A stretch of 41,959 bases of DNA, taken from NCBI GenBank assembly GCA_944390895.1, contig CALXRQ010000015.1, positions 1 to 41,959 of the forward strand, in the 5' to 3' direction. The DNA is from an uncultured Alphaproteobacteria bacterium (GTDB lineage: Bacteria; Pseudomonadota; Alphaproteobacteria; RF32; CAG-239). Both the position numbers and the translations under genes were made by a program. Of this stretch, positions 8,304 to 16,643 are shown piece by piece. The notes beneath the pieces are model-generated. The model worked only from the letters and a program-made list of their open reading frames with translations, did not search any database and was not told where the DNA came from. The number at the start of each line of letters is the position of its first letter. Positions within the stretch are counted from its first letter, which is position 1.

Positions 8304-8465
8304 ATGAGAAACGTCCAAAACGTCAAAAAGACAATCGCCGAGATGGTTCGCCACATGAGCCGTCAGGACGCGCATGAACTTCTGGATTCTCTTGATAAAG
8401 ATTTGTTTCGGCAGGTTTTGAAAGAAATGCTGGAATATGTCTGTGGTTTGAAAAAGGTAAAGTGA
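8304..8465 (+). CDS. Small 53-residue protein at the head of the glycan run
   Basis: The ATG at 8304 has a strong ribosome site (CGGAGAG) and the frame ends in GTGA at 8462-8465, overlapping the start of the GT32 gene. This is typical translational coupling. The product begins MRNVQNVKKTIAEMVRHMS and is predicted helical, with alternating charged and hydrophobic residues, one Cys and no signal or membrane segment. No family is recognised. Its position suggests either a coupling leader or a small regulatory protein for the locus. Confidence 0.6.
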   Translation: MRNVQNVKKTIAEMVRHMSRQDAHELLDSLDKDLFRQVLKEMLEYVCGLKKVK

Positions 8466-9349
8466 CGGTCATGGCGGCAGTTCCTCGCAGAGTTTTTTAT
8501 ATGTGGTGCGGCGCTGAAAAGCCGCTTGACGTCAGGTTGTGCATTTTCGGGTGGCGGCAGCGGCTGCCGGATTTTGAGCTGATTGAGCTCAGCGAACGGG
8601 ATTCCGAATGGTTTGATTTTAAAGCCGAGCTGCGCCGGAACGACTGGTTTCGGGCTGTTTATGAACGCAAAATGTGGGGCTTTGTCGCCGATTATGTCCG
8701 CTTTAAGGTTTTGTATGAACACGGCGGCGTCTGGCTGGATACGGATGTTTCCGTAATTAAGGATTTTTCGCCTCTGACCGGTAGCAGCGTGTTTCTCGGC
8801 CGCGAAAATCCCCGTCACGTAGAAACGGCCGTTATCGGTGCCGTCAAAGGACATCCTCTTTTGAAAAATATTCTTGATTTTTATGATAATGAAATATGGC
8901 ATGCGGAAATTTATACTTCGCCGATGCTGCTGACCGAGGCGCTGAAGCGCGGCTGGGGTTTGTCCGGAGATATGCGGGGCGTCGTTTCCCTTGAAGACGG
9001 CATTCGCATCTATCCGCCGGAATATTTCTATCCGCTGGCTCTGAAAGGAAACGAGCCGGAGCTTGCGCCGGATTCTTATGCGATTCACTGGTGGAAGGCG
9101 TCCTGGAACCGGGCCGAAATCAAATACTGGCTGAATCATAAGCATATATGGGGACGCGCCAAAGCGCTGAAAATTAATCCGGCGGCTTATAAAAAAGTAT
9201 ATCTGTTCGGGTTTATTCCCTGCGGCCGATACGAATATGAAGAACGGCGCTTCTCGGTCTGCGGCATTCCGCTGCTGCGTCTGAAAAAAACGCCGCGCAA
9301 AGAGCTGCTTATGCTGTTTGGCTGTATCCCCTTGCTGAAACTGAAGTAG
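8462..9349 (+). CDS. GT32-like glycosyltransferase (DXD sugar-binding family)
   Basis: A 295-residue protein starting at GTG 8462 (GTGA overlap, AAGG ribosome site) or at ATG 8471. The family pattern is clear: IPRRVFYMWCG-like start, then DYVRFKVLYEHGGVWLDTDV at about 77-96, where D-x-D binds the metal and nucleotide-sugar. A conserved AIHWWKASW lies near residue 205. The C-terminal 55 residues are odd: they hold three variants of one motif (VYLFGFIP, FSVCGIPLLRLK, LMLFGCIPLLKLK). Such a tail also occurs once at the end of the GT at 644-1846. It may associate the enzyme with the membrane or with partners. Likely adds a sugar to the surface glycan. Confidence 0.88.
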   Translation: MTVMAAVPRRVFYMWCGAEKPLDVRLCIFGWRQRLPDFELIELSERDSEWFDFKAELRRNDWFRAVYERKMWGFVADYVRFKVLYEHGGVWLDTDVSVIKDFSPLTGSSVFLGRENPRHVETAVIGAVKGHPLLKNILDFYDNEIWHAEIYTSPMLLTEALKRGWGLSGDMRGVVSLEDGIRIYPPEYFYPLALKGNEPELAPDSYAIHWWKASWNRAEIKYWLNHKHIWGRAKALKINPAAYKKVYLFGFIPCGRYEYEERRFSVCGIPLLRLKKTPRKELLMLFGCIPLLKLK

Positions 9350-9357
9350 GAGAGGTT

Positions 9358-10284
9358 ATGTCCGAGACTTTGATTTCAGTAATAATTCCCGTTTACAATG
9401 CAGCGCCCTATCTGGAGCGTTGTCTTGCCAGCATATGCGCTCAGAGTTTTGAGTGTTTGGAAATAATCTGTGTTAATGACGGTTCAACAGACGATTCTGC
9501 ACAGATTCTGGAATGTTTAGCCGCCAAGGATGCCCGTATCAGAATTATAAGTCAGGCCAATGCCGGTCAGAGCGTTGCGCGCAATGCAGGGCTAAATGCC
9601 GCTTGCGGAAAATATGTCGGTTTTGTGGATGCCGATGACTGGCTTGACCGGGATTTTTATCAGAAGCTGTATCAGGCGGCGGTTGACTCTTCGGCCGAAA
9701 TTGTGCAATGCGGATTTAAGGCTGTCTCTGCGGACAAAAGCAAATGCCGTGAATTTGTTCCCGGAAAATATGAGGGGTTTGTTTCTTGTATCAGGGCTTT
9801 GGGAGGCGGTTTTGTCTGGAACAAGCTTTATAAACGGGATTTTTTGTCGGCCTGCGGTCTGAGTTTCACCGAGGGACTGATTTTTGAAGACGTTTTGTTT
9901 GCTGTCGAGGCCATATACCGTGCCGGCCGGATAATTATAATCGGCGGCAGCGGCTACAACTATTTCTCTAATCCGGAATCTACGGTAAACAACGGCGCTT
10001 TGGCTGTACGGCGCCAAACCGACAGTTTGAAGGTCGTCAGAAGGTTGCTGGACTTTGCCGCTCGGGAAAGCCTTTCCGCGGAAGAAGAGCTGGCGCTGAA
10101 AGATTTTATATGCGCGCAGATGGTGCTGCCGGAGAACCTGTCTTCAAAACCGGAATATGAAACATATTTGCGCCTTTTGGGGGCTCATCCTCTTCTGAAG
10201 CGGAAATATCGTCGAGCTCTCCGTCGCAGAATATTTAATTTCTTTACAACTTTCGGGAGGAAAAATGGCTGTTTATGTTTTTGA
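9358..10284 (+). CDS. GT2 family glycosyltransferase
   Basis: A 308-residue GT2 enzyme. Motifs in order: SVIIPVYNAAPYLERCL at 6-22, IICVNDGSTDDSA at about 36-48, GQSVARNAGLNAACGKY at about 73-89 and VDADDWLDRDF (DXD) at about 93-103, then FVWNKLYKRDFL and the acidic EDVLFAVE near 180. A cytosolic inverting transferase acting on lipid-linked or surface glycan precursors. The start ATG lies 9 bp after the GT32 stop with an AGGAG ribosome site. Its 3' end overlaps the next gene by 20 bp, so the next gene's GGGAGG ribosome site lies inside this coding region. Confidence 0.92.
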   Translation: MSETLISVIIPVYNAAPYLERCLASICAQSFECLEIICVNDGSTDDSAQILECLAAKDARIRIISQANAGQSVARNAGLNAACGKYVGFVDADDWLDRDFYQKLYQAAVDSSAEIVQCGFKAVSADKSKCREFVPGKYEGFVSCIRALGGGFVWNKLYKRDFLSACGLSFTEGLIFEDVLFAVEAIYRAGRIIIIGGSGYNYFSNPESTVNNGALAVRRQTDSLKVVRRLLDFAARESLSAEEELALKDFICAQMVLPENLSSKPEYETYLRLLGAHPLLKRKYRRALRRRIFNFFTTFGRKNGCLCF

Positions 10285-10996
10285 TATGGACGGGACGTTG
10301 ACTCCGGCAAGATTGCCTATGACGGCAGAATTCGCCGCTGACTTTTATGAATGGCAGAAAAATCATAAATGTTTTATTGCGACCGGATCTGATTTGAAAA
10401 AGGTTAAAGAGCAGCTTCCTCAAAATGTTGTGGATTCTTTCAGCGGTATTTACAGTTCAATGGGCAATGTTCTGACGGTGCAAGGAGAGGTCGTGTATGA
10501 AAGAAACTTCAAGCCCGAACCGGAATTGTTGAACAGATTGGAACAATACCGTCAGGAAACGGCTTATCCGGGAACGCTTTATTCCAATTATATCGAAGAA
10601 AGGGTAGGCATGATAAATTTTTCGATATTGGGACGGAACTGCCCGTTTGAAGAGCGAAATAAATACGGCATATGGGACAAAGAAAATTGTGAAAGGCTGA
10701 AAATTGCCGGAGAACTGGGAGCGTCGTTTCCTCAATATGATGTCAGCATCGGCGGAACCATTTCAATTGACATCACCCCAAAAGGTTTTGGAAAGGGACA
10801 GATTGCAAGGCATTTAAGAGAGAGCTGTCCAAATGAAAAATTAGTTTTCTTTGGAGACAGAACTTTCAAGGGCGGAAACGACTACGAATTGGCACAGGCA
10901 TTACTCCGTCTGAGTAACACTCAGGTAGTTCAGGTCGCATCGCCGGAAGAGGTGTTGATGCACTTGAAGAACAACAGGTTTGAGCCAAAGAGTTGA
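10265..10996 (+). CDS. Eukaryotic-type phosphomannomutase-like HAD protein
   Basis: A 243-residue HAD protein. It starts AVYVFDMDGTLTPAR (D7 and D9 as nucleophile and acid/base). The middle shows ERVGMINFSILGRNCPFEER, closely matching the R-x-G-M-x-N-x-S-x-x-G-R cap region of the eukaryotic-type alpha-phosphomannomutases. This is followed by VSIGGTISIDITPKGFGKGQ and then FFGDRTFKGGNDYEL, which corresponds to the GDKTMPGGNDYEI motif of that family. Members interconvert mannose-6-phosphate and mannose-1-phosphate. Most bacteria use an unrelated phosphohexomutase (ManB/AlgC). Next to a nucleotidyltransferase gene, it probably supplies a sugar-1-phosphate for activation. Phosphatase activity only is an alternative. 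Confidence 0.8.
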   Translation: MAVYVFDMDGTLTPARLPMTAEFAADFYEWQKNHKCFIATGSDLKKVKEQLPQNVVDSFSGIYSSMGNVLTVQGEVVYERNFKPEPELLNRLEQYRQETAYPGTLYSNYIEERVGMINFSILGRNCPFEERNKYGIWDKENCERLKIAGELGASFPQYDVSIGGTISIDITPKGFGKGQIARHLRESCPNEKLVFFGDRTFKGGNDYELAQALLRLSNTQVVQVASPEEVLMHLKNNRFEPKS

Positions 10997-11024
10997 AGAC
11001 CATAAATTTATGCAGGAGAAAGAA

Positions 11025-11465
11025 ATGAATACATATTATATCGTCAGCGGAGGGTTCGACCCCATTCATGAAGGCCACATTGCAATGATTAAAGCAAGTG
11101 CGGAGGAGAGTGACGGCGTTATTTTGCTGTTAAATTCTGATGCTTGGCTTTGCCGGAAAAAAGGCACAAATTTTATGAATTTCAACACGCGCCGAATTAT
11201 TTGCGAAAATCTCAAAGGTGTTATGGACGTGATAGCTTTTAATGACGATGATAACTCCGCTTCTGATGGGATAGCAAAGGCCAGAAGCAAATATCCCAAT
11301 GCCCGTCTTGTTTTTGCCAATGGCGGAGACCGCACCAAAGATAACATCCCTGAAAGCGCAACGTGCGCCGCGTATAATGTCGAACTGAAATTTGGCGTTG
11401 GCGGCGAAAACAAAGCCAATGCATCCTCAAAAATATTAAATGATTATGTAAAAAAGGTAATCTGA
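11025..11465 (+). CDS. Cytidylyltransferase-like nucleotidyltransferase
   Basis: A 146-residue protein from ATG 11025, chosen for its GCAGGAGAAAGAA ribosome site; an upstream in-frame start at 10980 overlaps the previous gene and has none. The N-terminus YYIVSGGFDPIHEGHIAMI carries the H-x-G-H nucleotide-binding motif (here HEGH) of the cytidylyltransferase superfamily. FANGGDRTKDNIPE near residue 95 and GGENKANASSKIL near the end replace the usual RTxxISTT block. The family joins CMP or AMP to a phosphorylated alcohol or sugar (as in RfaE C-domain or TagD). The substrate is unknown; adjacency to the phosphomannomutase-like gene suggests a shared pathway. Confidence 0.75.
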   Translation: MNTYYIVSGGFDPIHEGHIAMIKASAEESDGVILLLNSDAWLCRKKGTNFMNFNTRRIICENLKGVMDVIAFNDDDNSASDGIAKARSKYPNARLVFANGGDRTKDNIPESATCAAYNVELKFGVGGENKANASSKILNDYVKKVI

Positions 11466-12626
11466 ATGAAAAATTTTAAAACGCCGATAGTAAAATCTGT
11501 TTGCTTTTTTATCCCGTACAAACCGTTGCGAAAAAAACTGCGGAAGTTTTTGCTGGAATGGAGCTTGCCGGGAGCTTTGAACTTTCGGCAGTTGAAAAAA
11601 CACAAAATTAGCCCCGAGACAGTCCTCGTAATTGAGCCTAACGACTGCCACGGAGAAGTTGTGCCGGGTTATGTAAAATACTTTTTGGATATGGGATTTA
11701 ATGTTGACGTTATTTTGCATTCCTCCGTGTCTAAAGATCGTCCGCTTTGCCGGATGGATTCGCCAAGGCTGCGAGTGTTCGCGCTGGATTACTATTATTT
11801 GCGAAAAATATCTGAAGCCGGGAGACTGGGAGAATATGCTCATGTCCTTCTGACTTCCGGAGCCTATTATCATTACAGCCAGTTTGAAGATTTTTCGGCC
11901 GTAAAAATCTTAGGGCTGGAACAGATGAAAAATCTGCTTATCGTTGAACATGATCTGAATGATATTAAAAATTTCAATGAAACGCATTTTTTGAAAAACA
12001 ATCAGGTCATCGTTCTGGGAAATTTGCCGGAAGGGATAATGGTTAATCCGCATTGTTTTGGCAATGTTAAAATCACGCCGAAAAATAAAATAACCAATTT
12101 TGTTGTCGTCGGCGGCATCAATCCCAAAAGAAAGAACCATCATTTAATTGAAAACGCTGTTCAGACTTTAGTGAGAAAAGGATATAAAAACTTCAAAATA
12201 AAAGTTATCGGCGGAAAAGTATCGGATATATCCAAAGATTTAGAAAGATATATTGAATGTTCTAAAGGTTATGTTTCTTTTCCTGAAATGTATAAGGAAA
12301 TGGAAAATGCCGATTTCTTTTTAACGCTTTTAGATGAAAACAATCCGGCTCATGAACGCTATATAACGACCGGGGTGACCGGTTCGGCGCAGCTTGTTTA
12401 CGGCTTTTGCAAACCGGCGGTTATTCCTGCCAAATTTGCAGATTTTTATGGGTTTGACGAAACGAATGCCATGATCGTAAATAACGGGGATTTAGCTGCG
12501 GCAATGCAGGATGCAATTGATATGAGTGAAGATGAATATAACCGCATTCAGGGCAACCTCAGCACCTTGGCGACAGCCGTTTATAGCTTATCTTTTAACA
12601 ATTTGAGAGATATAATAAATGCCTAA
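11466..12626 (+). CDS. Putative GT-B (GT4-like) glycosyltransferase
   Basis: A 386-residue protein whose ATG is the second base after the previous stop. The N-terminus FFIPYKPLRKKLRKFLLEW is amphipathic and basic, like other membrane-touching ends in this locus. The donor domain begins with FVVVGGINPKRKNHHLIENA near 211-230, typical of GT4 enzymes. The expected E-x7-E block is not obvious, as the region reads ERYITTGVTGSAQLVYGFCKP, so it may be a divergent member. The 3' end overlaps the next gene by 8 bp (ATGCCTAA). Confidence 0.7.
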   Translation: MKNFKTPIVKSVCFFIPYKPLRKKLRKFLLEWSLPGALNFRQLKKHKISPETVLVIEPNDCHGEVVPGYVKYFLDMGFNVDVILHSSVSKDRPLCRMDSPRLRVFALDYYYLRKISEAGRLGEYAHVLLTSGAYYHYSQFEDFSAVKILGLEQMKNLLIVEHDLNDIKNFNETHFLKNNQVIVLGNLPEGIMVNPHCFGNVKITPKNKITNFVVVGGINPKRKNHHLIENAVQTLVRKGYKNFKIKVIGGKVSDISKDLERYIECSKGYVSFPEMYKEMENADFFLTLLDENNPAHERYITTGVTGSAQLVYGFCKPAVIPAKFADFYGFDETNAMIVNNGDLAAAMQDAIDMSEDEYNRIQGNLSTLATAVYSLSFNNLRDIINA

Positions 12627-13629
12627 AGTATCAATAATAATTCCTGTTTATAATGTTGAAAAATATCTAACAGAATGTATTGAAAGCGTTTTGGAGCAGA
12701 CGCTTTCAGATTGGGAATTAATACTTGTTAACGATGGAAGTCCTGACGGTTCTGAAGAAATTTGTTTGAATTATGCAAGATCAGACCAGCGCATTAAATA
12801 TATCAGCCAGAAAAATCAAGGTGTTTCCATTGCGCGTAATAATGGTTTGAAAGCTGCATCTGGAAAATATATTTTCTTTATGGATTCAGATGATACGATA
12901 GATTGTAATTTTTTAAAAAGCTCTTATCTTGTTGCAGAAAAAGAACAGGCCGATATTGTTGTTATCGGTGCATATTTTCTTAAGAAACCTTTATCGGAAA
13001 TTCCAGCTCTGCCGGTAATGGCAAGTATGATTAGATGCCATTTTTTAAGAATACATAGAGATATTTGTTTTCCAGCAGCCATTCAGCCTTGTGAAGATGG
13101 ACTGTTCACTCATCGACTTTTGGCTTTGACAAATAAGTTGGCTGCAAATCCTGACGGAGTATATAATTATCGTTCGCACGAAGAACAAAATCATATTCGA
13201 ATAAATCAGTCCTGTACAAAGGTTTTGGAGCAAATCCCGCAATGGTTTAAAATCTTGGATGATTTTTACAAAAAATATAATTTATATCAAACAAAATCAT
13301 TGCATTTAGCTCGTTTCATTGAACATGAACCATTTGGAATGAGACTGATTTCCATGCCGTTTACATTTAATCAGAAAAAAGAACTGATTAAAATAATTCA
13401 GACATTTATGATACAAAACGTTTTACCGCATCTTTCAAAAGAAGAATTTGAATTATTAGATTGGAAATTAAGGCATTTAATAAAAAATTACAATCCGAAC
13501 TTACTGATTTGTATTCATTTGCTCCAATTAAAAGTGGAAAAGATTATTTTTTTCGTTCTTCGTCGTCTGATAAACCTGTTTCCAATCAAAAATTTAAGAC
13601 ATCGGTTGCGGGAGAAATATTTACGATGA
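12619..13629 (+). CDS. GT2 family glycosyltransferase
   Basis: A 336-residue GT2 enzyme. Motifs: VSIIIPVYNVEKYLTECI at 4-21, ELILVNDGSPDGSEEIC at about 34-50, GVSIARNNGLKAASGKYIFF at about 74-93 and FMDSDDTID (DXD). EDGLFTHRL at about 158 is the acidic acceptor-side motif. The C-terminus (LINLFPIKNLRHRLREKYLR) is a basic amphipathic tail of the kind seen at the N-termini of neighbouring enzymes. This gene starts the visibly AT-rich stretch of the locus. It overlaps the preceding gene by 8 bp and the next by 4 bp (ATGA). Confidence 0.92.
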   Translation: MPKVSIIIPVYNVEKYLTECIESVLEQTLSDWELILVNDGSPDGSEEICLNYARSDQRIKYISQKNQGVSIARNNGLKAASGKYIFFMDSDDTIDCNFLKSSYLVAEKEQADIVVIGAYFLKKPLSEIPALPVMASMIRCHFLRIHRDICFPAAIQPCEDGLFTHRLLALTNKLAANPDGVYNYRSHEEQNHIRINQSCTKVLEQIPQWFKILDDFYKKYNLYQTKSLHLARFIEHEPFGMRLISMPFTFNQKKELIKIIQTFMIQNVLPHLSKEEFELLDWKLRHLIKNYNPNLLICIHLLQLKVEKIIFFVLRRLINLFPIKNLRHRLREKYLR

Positions 13630-14873
13630 AAATTCTTTTAATACAAAGTAAGGGATTTATTAATGGTGCTGGTGGAACGGAAAAAGTTTGTACAACCTTG
13701 GCTAACCATTTTGTCAATAACCACAAAGTATTTATTGCTTGTAATGAAAATAAACAAGGCAATGCTTTTTTTGAATTAGATTATCGAATACGTTTGGATA
13801 ATATTTATAATCCAAATATTCCTTATTTGAAAAAGAAATATATTGAAAAATATAAAGGTAATAATTTATTTCAGAAAATAAGATACCGTATTAAGCGATT
13901 TGCAATTTCGATTTATAATAAATTAACATGTGGATTTCGTTCAAATGATAAAATTTATGAGTATAATCTTAAACAACAGGCACGGCATTGGTGTAAATAT
14001 ATTAATACAATAAAACCAGATTTAATTGTCACAATGTCTATTGGATCGTTATTAGAAATTAGTTATTGCCAAGAATACGATATTCCTATTATCAATTCAA
14101 CCAATGGTCGTCCAGATTATGATTTTAGTGACATTCTCTGGTATCGTTCATCGCAGGAGATGCAGCATCTCCGTCAAGCTTATGCCAAACTTGACGCAAT
14201 TCAGATATTGTTTGACGAATATCAAATATATCTCCCCGATACATTTAAAGGTTTTTGCAGAGTCATTCCAAATATTGTTCCTCAAGTATCAGATGAAAAT
14301 ACCGTTTTTCATAAAAAAGCAGAACATAAAAAAATTATAATGGTTGCAAGGCTTGATGGAGGAAAAAGTCAAAATATAGCTATTGATATATTTGCAAGTC
14401 TGGCAAAAAAGTATCCGAATTGGACTCTCCATTTCTGGGGAGATGGGGAAGTAGAACCAATGTTGCGAAAACAGATTACAGAATATGGTTTGAGTGCACG
14501 CATATTTCTTCATGGAAGAACTTCTGAACCATTAACAAAGATGAAAGAGGGAGACATATTTATTTTTCCCAGCCAGTATGAAGGATTTCCATTGGCGTTA
14601 ACAGAAGCCATGTCAATAGGTTTACCTTGCTTGGGATTTGCTTATTGTTCAGGAGTAAATGAGTTAATCAAAAATGGAGTTAATGGTTTTCTGGCAGAAA
14701 ATAAAGATGAAATGGCATTCCAACTTGAACAACTTATGCAATCATTTGAACTGCGTTACAAATTTGGGTGGCAGGCGCATAATGATATGAAAAGATATAA
14801 TAAAGAAATAATTTTGGAGAAATGGGACAAAATGATAATCGATGTGATGGAGAAAAGAAGTGAAAAAATTTAA
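13626..14873 (+). CDS. GT4 family glycosyltransferase
   Basis: A 415-residue protein from ATG 13626 (MKILLIQSKGFINGAGGTEK), chosen because it forms an ATGA overlap with the previous stop and begins with the canonical GT-B strand; a longer frame opening at 13461 would read through the preceding gene. The donor domain has KIIMVARLDGGKSQNIAIDI at about 238-257, then WGDGEVEPMLRKQ and the nucleotide-sugar site PSQYEGFPLALTEAMSIGLP (E-x7-E) at about 318-337. AT-rich codon use throughout. It probably adds a sugar to the repeat unit. Its end overlaps the deacetylase gene by 14 bp. Confidence 0.92.
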   Translation: MKILLIQSKGFINGAGGTEKVCTTLANHFVNNHKVFIACNENKQGNAFFELDYRIRLDNIYNPNIPYLKKKYIEKYKGNNLFQKIRYRIKRFAISIYNKLTCGFRSNDKIYEYNLKQQARHWCKYINTIKPDLIVTMSIGSLLEISYCQEYDIPIINSTNGRPDYDFSDILWYRSSQEMQHLRQAYAKLDAIQILFDEYQIYLPDTFKGFCRVIPNIVPQVSDENTVFHKKAEHKKIIMVARLDGGKSQNIAIDIFASLAKKYPNWTLHFWGDGEVEPMLRKQITEYGLSARIFLHGRTSEPLTKMKEGDIFIFPSQYEGFPLALTEAMSIGLPCLGFAYCSGVNELIKNGVNGFLAENKDEMAFQLEQLMQSFELRYKFGWQAHNDMKRYNKEIILEKWDKMIIDVMEKRSEKI

Positions 14874-15951
14874 AATTCCAGCAGAACATTTTGCTGCAGT
14901 CCTTTGCTATCATCGTATTGGCGACCCTTATTCTGGTAAAGAGCCGATTAGTGATGGCCTTAAAGTTAGCCCGGATCTTTTTGAAAAAACTATAAATTAT
15001 TTTCTAAAAAACGGATATAGCTTTATTTCGCTTGATGAGCTTTCCTCCTATATGTCGGAAGAAAAAATGCCGCATGATAATAAAAATATTTGTCTCACAT
15101 TTGATGATGGATACAAAGATAATTTATATGATTTGCTGCCAATAGCAGAGAAGTATAATATTCCTTTTGCCGTTTATGTGGCTGCTTACGCCCCAGATGG
15201 AAAACTATTTACATGGTGGAATACTTTGGAGGAACTATTACTAAACAATGATAGACTAATACTTTCTGATGGTTCTGTTTATGAATGTGAAACAATGGAT
15301 AAAAAATGGAATTCTTTCTGGGCGCTAAGAGAAAAGGTCATAGCCATGGCAAAAGGTGTTGAACTAGAAGAAGTATTTACGAAGTTATTCGCTTCATATA
15401 CCTTTGATTTGTATCATTATTCTCTTGAACAATATCTAAATTGGAAAGAGTTGAAAAAACTGAAGGCATCGCCTCTTTGCACCATAGCTCTTCACACTTG
15501 TACTCATCTGGCCTTAGATGTTTCTTCTCCGGAAGTTATTGAAAAGGAAATGATTGAAAGTCAAAAAATTATGAAACAGCACTTAGGATATGTCCCGCGT
15601 CATTTTGCTTATCCTTTTGGGGCTTATGATCAAAAATCTTTAGAGATAATGAAAAAATTTCAACCGCAAATAAAGACATTTACAACGACAGATTTTGGTT
15701 ATGTCAGTACCAGAACAAATAAACTTTTAATTCCGAGGATTGCATCAATTGAACAATTATTGTTCAACCAATATTTATTTCATTGGAGTGATTATAAAGG
15801 AAAGCGCTTTATAAAGGGACTGATAAAAATAAAGGTTTCTCGAAAAAATGTGCGTTGCGAACTTTTCAAAATTTTAAATATGAATGTATGTTGTCTCAAA
15901 GGATATTTAGGTGGATGTGAGTTTAAGTTTACTATCGGAGAAGAAAAATAA
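14860..15951 (+). CDS. Polysaccharide deacetylase (NodB/CE4 family)
   Basis: A 363-residue protein with a GTG start and an upstream GGAGAAAAGAA ribosome site inside the preceding gene. Family CE4 motifs: AVLCYHRIGDP near the N-terminus, ICLTFDDGYKDN at about 77-88 (motif 1, catalytic base and metal Asp), IALHTCTHLALDV at about 208-220 (motif 2, metal histidines H-x3-H) and HFAYPFGAYD at about 248-257 (motif 3). Such enzymes remove N- or O-acetyl groups from glycans. No signal peptide is seen, so it probably acts in the cytosol on a lipid-linked precursor. About 60 extra C-terminal residues are basic, with several Cys. It overlaps the methyltransferase start by one base (TAATG). Confidence 0.88.
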   Translation: MKKFKIPAEHFAAVLCYHRIGDPYSGKEPISDGLKVSPDLFEKTINYFLKNGYSFISLDELSSYMSEEKMPHDNKNICLTFDDGYKDNLYDLLPIAEKYNIPFAVYVAAYAPDGKLFTWWNTLEELLLNNDRLILSDGSVYECETMDKKWNSFWALREKVIAMAKGVELEEVFTKLFASYTFDLYHYSLEQYLNWKELKKLKASPLCTIALHTCTHLALDVSSPEVIEKEMIESQKIMKQHLGYVPRHFAYPFGAYDQKSLEIMKKFQPQIKTFTTTDFGYVSTRTNKLLIPRIASIEQLLFNQYLFHWSDYKGKRFIKGLIKIKVSRKNVRCELFKILNMNVCCLKGYLGGCEFKFTIGEEK

Positions 15952-16640
15952 TGTTTAAAAAACTAAAAAGAAAATTTGCGTCTTATCAAGAGAAGAAGCG
16001 ATTATCAAACATGTTTGCAGCTTTTGATGGATTGAAAACGAAGCACTATCCCCGTGGGTGGAATTGGATTGACAGAGTTTATATTGAAGATTTTCTTGAA
16101 AAAAACAAAAAATATATTTGTGGAGATATACTTGAATTTAAAGAAAATCTTTATGCAACAAAATTCGGACATGATATTAAAACGGTGGATATTGTAACTC
16201 ATCCAAGCGATATCAATAATAAAAAAGCCAAATATTTTATGGATATTTCTCAGTTGGAAAAACTACCGAGTGAGAAATATGATTGTATAATTTGTACACA
16301 AGTTCTGCCTTTTATTTATGACTATGAACAGGGAATAGCTGGTTTGCATAAATTATTAAAACCAGGTGGACACTTGTTAGTTTCTGTTCCGGGATTAATT
16401 GCACTAGTTGCAACATCTGAAATGCAGGAAACAGGTCATTTTTATGGCTTTTCTCCTCAAACAATGCAACGGTCGTTTGTGAAATATTTCAAAAATTTTA
16501 GTGTTTCAAGTTATGGAAACGCTAAAGCAGCAATGCTTTTTGTCGGGTTTGGCGATTCTGAACTTTTGCCTAAGGAAGAGCTTTTGCGCGAAAGTCCAGA
16601 TCATATAATTACAGTAACCATTTTAGCAGAAAAGGAATAA
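15951..16640 (+). CDS. SAM-dependent methyltransferase (class I)
   Basis: A 229-residue protein. A basic N-terminal stretch precedes ICGDILEFKENLYATKFG (first strand and helix, rather degenerate SAM site), KYDCIICTQVLPFIYDYEQG at about 104-123, and LHKLLKPGGHLLVSVPG (about 127-143), the usual post-motif of small-molecule methyltransferases. The C-terminal half has the pattern HFYGFSPQTMQRSF found in sugar or lipid methyltransferases. It is expected to O-methylate a residue of the surface glycan. It overlaps the deacetylase by 1 bp and ends 3 bp before the next gene. Confidence 0.75.
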   Translation: MFKKLKRKFASYQEKKRLSNMFAAFDGLKTKHYPRGWNWIDRVYIEDFLEKNKKYICGDILEFKENLYATKFGHDIKTVDIVTHPSDINNKKAKYFMDISQLEKLPSEKYDCIICTQVLPFIYDYEQGIAGLHKLLKPGGHLLVSVPGLIALVATSEMQETGHFYGFSPQTMQRSFVKYFKNFSVSSYGNAKAAMLFVGFGDSELLPKEELLRESPDHIITVTILAEKE

Positions 16641-16643
16641 TTT

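Noticed and set aside
8363-9145. Open frame of 260 codons opposite the GT32-like gene
   Set aside because: The plus strand has the GGVWLDTDV signature and a coupled start. The antisense frame is unlike any protein known to me.
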